Shown: positions 58,933 to 64,000 of the stretch, piece by piece
How positions within the stretch are numbered: position 1 is the first letter of the stretch
Layout: each line of letters opens with the position of its first letter
From: Azospirillum oryzae
GTDB taxonomy: Bacteria > Pseudomonadota > Alphaproteobacteria > Azospirillales > Azospirillaceae
Direction: 5' to 3'
Assembly (NCBI RefSeq): GCF_900177515.1
Contig: NZ_FXAK01000010.1
Location: 124,001-188,000, forward strand
DNA: 64,000 bases
Position numbers and translations under genes: made by a program
Notes under the pieces: model-generated
What the model was told of the DNA's origin: nothing
Databases searched by the model: none
Seen by the model: only the letters and a program-made list of their open reading frames with translations

Positions 58933-60078
58933 TTACGCCATCCGCCTGATCTCGCTGCGCGAGACGATCAGGCGCATGATCTCGTTGGTGCCTTCCAGGA
59001 TCTGGTGGACACGCAGATCGCGGACGATCTTCTCCACGCCGTAATCGGCCAGATAACCGTAGCCGCCGAACAGCTGCAGGGCGTTGTTCGCCACCTCGAA
59101 GCCGGTGTCGGTGGCAAACCGCTTCGCCATCGCGCAGAGGCGGGTGGCGTCCTCGCTCTTCGCATCCAGCGCCGAGGCGGCGCGGTGGACGAAGGTGCGG
59201 GCGGCCTCCAGCTCCGTCGCCATGTCGGCGATGCGGAACTGCAGGGCCTGGAAGCGGTCGAGCGACTGGCCGAAGGCCTTTCGCTCGCTCATGTAGGTCA
59301 GCGCCTTGTCGAGCGCGGCCTGGGCGCCGCCGATGGAGCAGGCGGCAATGTTGATGCGGCCGCCGTCCAGACCCTTCATGGCGAACTTGAAGCCCATCCC
59401 CTCCTGACCCAGCAGGGCGGATGCGGGGACGCGGGCGTCCTCCATGATGACCGCGCGGGTCGGCTGGGCGTTCCAGCCCATCTTGTGCTCGTTGGCGCCG
59501 AAGGAGAGGCCGGGGGTGTCCTTGGGGACCAGGAAGGCGCTGATGCCGCCGGGGCCGTCCTCGCCGGTGCGGGCCATGACGAGGTAGAGGTCGGAACTGC
59601 CGGCGCCGGAGATGAACTGCTTGGCACCGTTCAGGACGTAGCCGTCGCCGTCGCGGACCGCCCTGGTGCGCAGGGCCGCGGCGTCGGAACCGGCGTTGGC
59701 CTCCGTCAGGCAATAGCTGGCGAGCCATTCCATGGTGCAGAGCTTCGGCAGCCAATAAGCCTTCTGCTCGGCATTGCCGAAATTGTCCACCATCCCCGCC
59801 ACCATGTTGTGGATGGAGATGTAGGAGGCGATGGTCGGGCAGCCCTGGCTCAGCGCCTCGAAGATCACCACGGCGTCGAAGCGGCTGAGCGCCGACCCGC
59901 CATGGTCCTCCGACACATAGATGCCGCCCATGCCGAGTTCGCCAGCGGCGCGCAGCGTGTCGACGGGGAAATGCTTCTTCTGGTCCCACTCGACGGCGTT
60001 CGGCGCCAGCTCGTCGCTGGCGAAGGACAACGCCATGTCGCGGATGGCGACCTGGTCTTCGGTCAGTTCAAAGGACAT
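58933..60078 (-). CDS. Acyl-CoA dehydrogenase, isobutyryl-CoA type
   Basis: FAD-dependent dehydrogenase of 381 aa. Catalytic base E362 is in ILEGTNEIMR. FAD/substrate motifs are YCLTEANAGSDAAALRTRA and GAKQFISGAGSSDLYLVMA, and arginine contacts lie near MSERKAFGQSLDRFQALQF. Between mmsA and mmsB it most likely oxidises isobutyryl-CoA to methacrylyl-CoA in valine breakdown; the sequence class also includes short branched-chain enzymes. Specificity is inferred from context. Confidence 0.9.
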   Translation of the reverse strand: MSFELTEDQVAIRDMALSFASDELAPNAVEWDQKKHFPVDTLRAAGELGMGGIYVSEDHGGSALSRFDAVVIFEALSQGCPTIASYISIHNMVAGMVDNFGNAEQKAYWLPKLCTMEWLASYCLTEANAGSDAAALRTRAVRDGDGYVLNGAKQFISGAGSSDLYLVMARTGEDGPGGISAFLVPKDTPGLSFGANEHKMGWNAQPTRAVIMEDARVPASALLGQEGMGFKFAMKGLDGGRINIAACSIGGAQAALDKALTYMSERKAFGQSLDRFQALQFRIADMATELEAARTFVHRAASALDAKSEDATRLCAMAKRFATDTGFEVANNALQLFGGYGYLADYGVEKIVRDLRVHQILEGTNEIMRLIVSRSEIRRMA

Positions 60079-60097
60079 GCGTCACCTCCTCGAAGTT

Positions 60098-60250
60098 CCC
60101 CTCTCCCGTCCCGGGAGAGGGAAGGGGCCCGCCGCGAAGCGGTGGGAAGGGTGAGGGGGGATCCGAGGAGCCATGCGGTTCTTGATTCTCGGTGTCCCCC
60201 TCACCCTCCCCACTTCGTGGGTCCCCTCCCTCTCCCGGGGCGGGAGAGGG
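60098..60250. repeat. Composite REP-like element in valine operon gap 2
   Basis: It has 'cccctctcccgtcccgggagaggg' arms, inner stems CCCGCCGCgaaGCGGTGGG and CCCCACttcGTGGG, and core 'atccgaggagccatgcggttc'. It fills the acyl-CoA dehydrogenase-mmsA gap. Confidence 0.85.
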
Positions 60251-60262
60251 AAGGATACCTCA

Positions 60263-61762
60263 TCAATCCATGGTCGGAATGACGAAGCTGGCGCCTTCCT
60301 TGACGCCCGAGGGCCAGCGGGAGGTGACGGTCTTGGTCTTGGTGTAGAAGCGCACCGAATCCGGTCCGTGCTGGTTCAGGTCGCCGAAGCCCGAGCGCTT
60401 CCAGCCGCCGAAGGTGTAGTAGGCGAGCGGAACCGGGATCGGAACGTTGATGCCGACCATGCCGACATCGACGCGGGACGCGAAGTCGCGGGCGGCGTCG
60501 CCGTCGCGGGTGAAGATCGCCACGCCGTTGCCGTACTCGTGGTCGTTCGGCAGGGCCAGCGCCTCTTCGTAGCTATCGGCACGGACGACGGAGAGGACCG
60601 GGCCGAAGATCTCCTCCTTGTAGATGCGCATGTCCGGCTTCACCTCGTCGAACAGGCAGCCGCCCATGTAGAAGCCGTTCTCGTAGCCCTGCATGCTGAA
60701 CTCGCGGCCGTCGACCGCCAGCTTGGCGCCTTCCTTGACGCCGAGATCGACGTAGGACTTCACGCGCTCCAGATGCTCGCGCGTCACCAGCGGGCCGAAA
60801 TCGGCGCTGCTGTCGGTCGAGGGGCCGACCTTCAGGCCTTCCACCCGCGGGATCAGGCGGTCCATCAGGGCGTCGGCGGTCTTCTTGCCGACCGGCACGA
60901 CGACGGAGATCGCCATGCAGCGCTCGCCCGCCGCACCGTAGCCGGCGCCGATCAGCGCGTCGGTCGCCTGGTCAAGGTCGGCGTCCGGCATCACCAGCGC
61001 GTGGTTCTTGGCGCCGCCGAAGCACTGCACGCGCTTACCCGCCGCGCAGCCGCGGTTGTAGATGTATTCGGCGATCGGGGTGGAGCCGACGAAGCCCACC
61101 GCCTTGATGTCGCGGTCGTCGAGGATGGCATCGACCGCCACCTTGTCGCCATGGACGACGTTGAGGATGCCCGGCGGCAGGCCGGCTTCCAGCATCAGTT
61201 CGGCCAGCTTGACCGGCACGCCCGGCGTGCGCTCCGACGGCTTCAGGATGAAGGCGTTGCCGCAGGCGATGGCCGGGGCGAACTTCCACATCGGGATCAT
61301 CGCCGGGAAGTTGAACGGCGTGATGCCGGCGACGACGCCCAGCGGCTGGCGCATCGAATAGATGTCGATGCCGGGGCCGGCGCCGTCGGTGAACTCGCCC
61401 TTCAGCAGGTGCGGGATGCCGCAGGCGAACTCCACCACCTCCAGCCCGCGCTGGATGTCGCCCTTGGCGTCGATGATGGTCTTGCCATGCTCCAGCGACA
61501 GCAGCAGCGCCAGCTCGTCATAGTCGCGCTGGACGAGGTCGAGGAAGCGCATCAGCACGCGGGCGCGGCGTTGCGGGTTGGTGGCGGCCCAGCCGCGCTG
61601 CGCCTCCTTGGCATTCTCGACCGCGGCGCGCATCTCCTCCACGCTCGCCAGCGGGACGCGGGCGCGCACCTCGCCGGTCATCGGGGAGTAGACGTCGGCG
61701 AACCGCCCCGACGTTCCGGAAACCAGCTTGCCGCCGATCAGGTGCTGAAGTTCGGTGGTCAT
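60263..61762 (-). CDS. mmsA: Methylmalonate-semialdehyde dehydrogenase (acylating)
   Basis: CoA-dependent aldehyde dehydrogenase converting methylmalonate semialdehyde to propionyl-CoA and CO2. 499 aa. Catalytic cysteine C282 is in AAGERCMAIS, NAD-site motifs are ITPFNFPAMIPMWKFAPAIA and GFVGSTPIAEYIY, and QCFGGAKNHALVMP is the MmsA-type block, which lacks the usual catalytic glutamate as expected for acylating members. First gene of the mmsA-acyl-CoA dehydrogenase-mmsB series. About 250 bp separate it from the divergent parA-like gene. Confidence 0.95.
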   Translation of the reverse strand: MTTELQHLIGGKLVSGTSGRFADVYSPMTGEVRARVPLASVEEMRAAVENAKEAQRGWAATNPQRRARVLMRFLDLVQRDYDELALLLSLEHGKTIIDAKGDIQRGLEVVEFACGIPHLLKGEFTDGAGPGIDIYSMRQPLGVVAGITPFNFPAMIPMWKFAPAIACGNAFILKPSERTPGVPVKLAELMLEAGLPPGILNVVHGDKVAVDAILDDRDIKAVGFVGSTPIAEYIYNRGCAAGKRVQCFGGAKNHALVMPDADLDQATDALIGAGYGAAGERCMAISVVVPVGKKTADALMDRLIPRVEGLKVGPSTDSSADFGPLVTREHLERVKSYVDLGVKEGAKLAVDGREFSMQGYENGFYMGGCLFDEVKPDMRIYKEEIFGPVLSVVRADSYEEALALPNDHEYGNGVAIFTRDGDAARDFASRVDVGMVGINVPIPVPLAYYTFGGWKRSGFGDLNQHGPDSVRFYTKTKTVTSRWPSGVKEGASFVIPTMD

Positions 61763-62014
61763 CCTATTGTCCTCCCTCGGGATTGTTTGTCACCATGTGG
61801 ACCTGTGCGGCCCTTCGAGGCGACCCGAAACTTTGCGCATCGGTTGTGCAGGAATGCGGCAAGCGCCCCCCGATGGCCGTCCGCAACCCCCGAACGTGTG
61901 GGGAGACTTGGACGCGTCCGGCGCTTATAGTGCGCCCGCGCTCCAGCCACGGGAAACCCTGGTCCAGGACAAAGGGTGCGGGGCGGGGGACAGCCGCAGA
62001 AACGGCGAAGCGGA

Positions 62015-63106
62015 ATGGACATGACCAGCCACGATGACGTCTTCGACACGCCAGAGACACGGCAGCCGACCATTTTGTCGGTCTACAACCAGAAGGGCGG
62101 CGTCGGCAAAACGACCACCTCGGTGAACCTCGCGCTGGCGCTGGCGGCGCTGGGCAAGAGCGTCGTGCTGATCGATTTCGACCCGCAGAGCAGCGCCACC
62201 AGCAACTTCCTGCTGCGCGACAAGGCCAAGGTCGGCATCAACGACCTGCTGCGCAAGGAAACCTTCGTCGAGGACGCCATCACCCCGACCGCGTTCGACG
62301 GGCTGTCGATGATCGTCGGCGCGCGCAAGCTCTATTCGCTGGAACATGCGCTGGACAGCCGCGGCGGCTCGCAGCGGGGGCTGCGCAAGGCTCTGCACTT
62401 CTCGCGCAACCCGCCGGACTATGTCGTCATCGACTGCCCGCCGGCACTGGGCCATCTGGCGGCCGGCGCGCTGGCGGCGTCGGACCGGCTGATCGTGCCG
62501 GTGTTTCCGGGCCGCTATGCGCTGGACGGGCTGCGGCGCACCCTGCAGGTGGTGGAGCATATCCAGAACGGGCTGAACCCCAGCCTGGCGCTGGCCGGCA
62601 TCCTGATGCTGTCGATCACCAACGACGAGGTCGGGCGTGAATCGCTGACCCAGCTGCGCAACGAGTTCCCGGAGCAGATGTTCCGTACCGCCTTCCCCTA
62701 TGACGTGGACGTGGTAAAGGCGACCTACCGCCGGATGCCGGCAACGATCTTCACGCCGGACGGGCGGACGACGGCCCGGTTCGCGGCGCTGGCCTGGGAA
62801 ATCGTCCATGGCCGCGGCAGCGCGCCCGACGACGCCCAGCTGAAGCCGGCGCTGGAGCGCATCCAGGCGTGGCACGAGGCGACCGACACCTCCTACAGCG
62901 CGCGTCGCGCGTCGTCGATCGACGAGGGCGAAGAGCCGGGCGGCGGGGGCAACGGGGCGCGGCAGGCGGAACGCAATGGGGCACGGTCGGGCGGCGGGAT
63001 GGGGGCGGGGCTTGTGGGTCTGCTGATCGGGCTGCTCGCCGGCTTCGCGCTGGGGGCGGCGGTGGGGCAGCCGATTTTGGGCAGATTGCTGGGGCTTGGA
63101 GGGTGA
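62015..63106 (+). CDS. ParA/MinD-like ATPase with C-terminal membrane segment
   Basis: The protein is 363 aa. The deviant Walker A KGGVGKTT is at 27-34, then SVVLIDFDPQSSATSNFLLR and VIDCPPALGHLAAGALAASD. The final 40 residues (GAGLVGLLIGLLAGFALGAA and VGQPILGRLLGLGG) form one long Gly/Leu-rich hydrophobic helix after a Gly/Arg-rich linker, unlike soluble ParA. ATG 62015 is the start, with 62021 as alternative. No ParB partner follows. It may organise something at the membrane rather than segregate DNA. Confidence 0.82.
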   Translation: MDMTSHDDVFDTPETRQPTILSVYNQKGGVGKTTTSVNLALALAALGKSVVLIDFDPQSSATSNFLLRDKAKVGINDLLRKETFVEDAITPTAFDGLSMIVGARKLYSLEHALDSRGGSQRGLRKALHFSRNPPDYVVIDCPPALGHLAAGALAASDRLIVPVFPGRYALDGLRRTLQVVEHIQNGLNPSLALAGILMLSITNDEVGRESLTQLRNEFPEQMFRTAFPYDVDVVKATYRRMPATIFTPDGRTTARFAALAWEIVHGRGSAPDDAQLKPALERIQAWHEATDTSYSARRASSIDEGEEPGGGGNGARQAERNGARSGGGMGAGLVGLLIGLLAGFALGAAVGQPILGRLLGLGG

Positions 63107-63109
63107 GTG

Positions 63110-63138
63110 GTTCCCCTCTCCCCCGTGGAGAGGGGAAC
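63110..63138. terminator. Strong hairpin after parA-like gene, REP-like
   Basis: GTTCCCCTCT (63110-63119) and AGAGGGGAAC (63129-63138) form a perfect 10-bp stem starting 3 nt after the stop codon. The arms match the REP family; there is no T-tract. Confidence 0.5.
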
Positions 63139-63173
63139 GGGTGGATCGCGTGGTCAACAAGAAGAGGGCTGTC

Positions 63174-64000
63174 ATGCTTCCTGTCGATGCCGTTCTGCGC
63201 AAGGTGGACGAATCCTTCGAAGAGTCGGTCGGCCGGCTTTGCGAGCTGCTGCGCATTCCCTCGGTCAGCACCGATCCCGCCTATGCCGGCGAGGTCCGGC
63301 GCGCGGCGCGCTGGTGTGCCGACAGGCTGACGGCGATGGGGTTCAGCGTCACCATCCATGACACGCCGGGCCATCCCATCCTGGTCGCCCATCATCCGGG
63401 GCCGCAGGGGGCGGAGACGCCGCATGTGCTCTATTACGGGCATTACGACGTGCAGCCCGCCGACCCGATGGAGCTGTGGAACAGCCCTCCCTTCGATCCG
63501 GTGATCGTCGAGGCCGAGCGGGGCCGCCGCGTCGTCGCCCGCGGGGCCGCCGACGACAAGGGCCAGACCATGACCTTCATGGAGGCCTTCGAGGCTTGGC
63601 ATGCCGTCCACGGCTCCATCCCGATCCGCGCCACCGTGCTGCTGGAGGGCGAGGAGGAGACCGGCAGCCCGTCGCTGCCGCGCTTCCTGACGGAGCATGC
63701 GGACGAGCTGCAGGCCGACTTCTGTCTGGTCACCGATACCAATGCCTGGGACGTCGACACCCCGGCGATCACCACGCGGCTGCGCGGCCTGCTCTATCTG
63801 GAAGCGACCGTCACGGGCCCGAGCCACGACCTGCATTCCGGCCTGTTCGGCGGCGCCGTGCCCAACCCGCTGAACGTGCTGAGCGGCATCCTGGGCCAGA
63901 TCCACGATGCCGACGGGCGGGTGCGCTTCGACGGCTTCTATGACGGCGTGCGCGAGCTGCCGGACGAGCTGCGGGCGCAGATCCGCGGCCTGCCGCTGGA
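63174..64000 (+). CDS. M20-family metallopeptidase, N-terminal part, cut by window edge
   Basis: The frame runs off the right edge with about 275 codons visible. The zinc-ligand positions are seen as H90 and D92 in YYGHYDVQPAD, D127/D128 in RGAADDKGQ and the Glu pair in LEGEEETGSPS. PSHDLHSGLFGGAVPNP marks the dimerisation/lid region. The wording matches M20 dipeptidases (carboxypeptidase-like) that cleave small peptides in the cytosol. The ATG at 63174 has AGAGGG six bases upstream. Confidence 0.88.
   Translation, partial: MLPVDAVLRKVDESFEESVGRLCELLRIPSVSTDPAYAGEVRRAARWCADRLTAMGFSVTIHDTPGHPILVAHHPGPQGAETPHVLYYGHYDVQPADPMELWNSPPFDPVIVEAERGRRVVARGAADDKGQTMTFMEAFEAWHAVHGSIPIRATVLLEGEEETGSPSLPRFLTEHADELQADFCLVTDTNAWDVDTPAITTRLRGLLYLEATVTGPSHDLHSGLFGGAVPNPLNVLSGILGQIHDADGRVRFDGFYDGVRELPDELRAQIRGLPL

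Noticed and set aside
1..64000. tRNA, rRNA, riboswitch, IS element or CRISPR
   Set aside because: None recognised by eye; no transposase-like frame and no cloverleaf with a TTC-type T-arm was found. A dedicated scan could still find a small RNA.

Overview
The window is GC-rich (roughly 70%) alphaproteobacterial DNA. It most likely comes from Azospirillum or a close relative in the Rhodospirillales. The grounds are codon and GC usage, a Rep_3-type initiator with long GC-rich iterons, valine- and tyrosine-catabolic genes, plant-polysaccharide-active proteins and many ABC and LysR genes. No rRNA, tRNA or CRISPR array was seen. Core functions (ftsE/ftsX, plsC, pyk) lie beside a plasmid-type replication origin and two parA genes. 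I infer a chromid, or a chromosome carrying a captured plasmid origin.

1-8.7 kb: the start of ftsX and all of ftsE (minus strand) diverge from a plsC-type acyltransferase. Next is an envelope-stress module (DUF2491 protein, DUF350 membrane protein, PspA/IM30). An HTH protein, a LysR regulator and a divergent cystathionine beta-lyase-like gene follow.

8.7-10.8 kb: a Rep_3 initiator gene and a 0.7-kb gene-free origin with about ten 18-19-bp iterons in both orientations, an operator-like inverted repeat before repA and an AT-rich stretch. Stray iterons lie kilobases away.

10.8-23.4 kb: TauE/SafE exporter, LysR, MFS exporter, aldo/keto reductase, ClC channel, a leaderless beta-helix protein with two CBM60-like modules, thioesterase, Lrp/AsnC regulator, pyruvate kinase and an RpiR regulator.

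23.6-30.4 kb: a complete polar amino-acid ABC importer divergent from the RpiR gene, a RelA/SpoT-like nucleotidyltransferase, an AT-rich gap, and a leaderless GH5 endoglucanase with CBM60-like modules and a Calx-beta domain.

30.5-36.7 kb: six minus-strand genes (four glycosyltransferases, a histidine phosphatase, a polysaccharide deacetylase). Every junction is a 4-nt ATGA overlap, so this looks like one surface-glycan unit.

37.0-46.3 kb: an oligopeptide-type ABC importer (two permeases, a large binding protein, a double ATPase) and, upstream, an ABC-exporter-like protein whose ATPase motifs are destroyed and which carries a cyclic-nucleotide-binding-like domain.

46.4-56.7 kb: a methyltransferase, homogentisate dioxygenase, and a 1,857-residue protein that joins a filamentous-haemagglutinin secretion domain and beta-helix to a caspase-like peptidase. 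Then come a palindrome-rich intergenic region and a parA/DUF3102-like operon.

56.9-64 kb: a LysR regulator convergent with a valine-catabolic run (mmsA, acyl-CoA dehydrogenase, mmsB), a ParA with a C-terminal membrane segment, and the start of an M20 peptidase.

A family of 30-160-bp palindromic REP-like elements (pairs of 'ccctctcccggg' hairpins around a short core) fills gaps between co-directional genes and has entered at least three coding sequences in frame. In one case it splits a signal peptide. The most unusual items are the secreted caspase fusion, the ATPase-dead ABC/cNMP protein, the REP insertions into genes, the scattered iterons and the RelA/SpoT-like protein.
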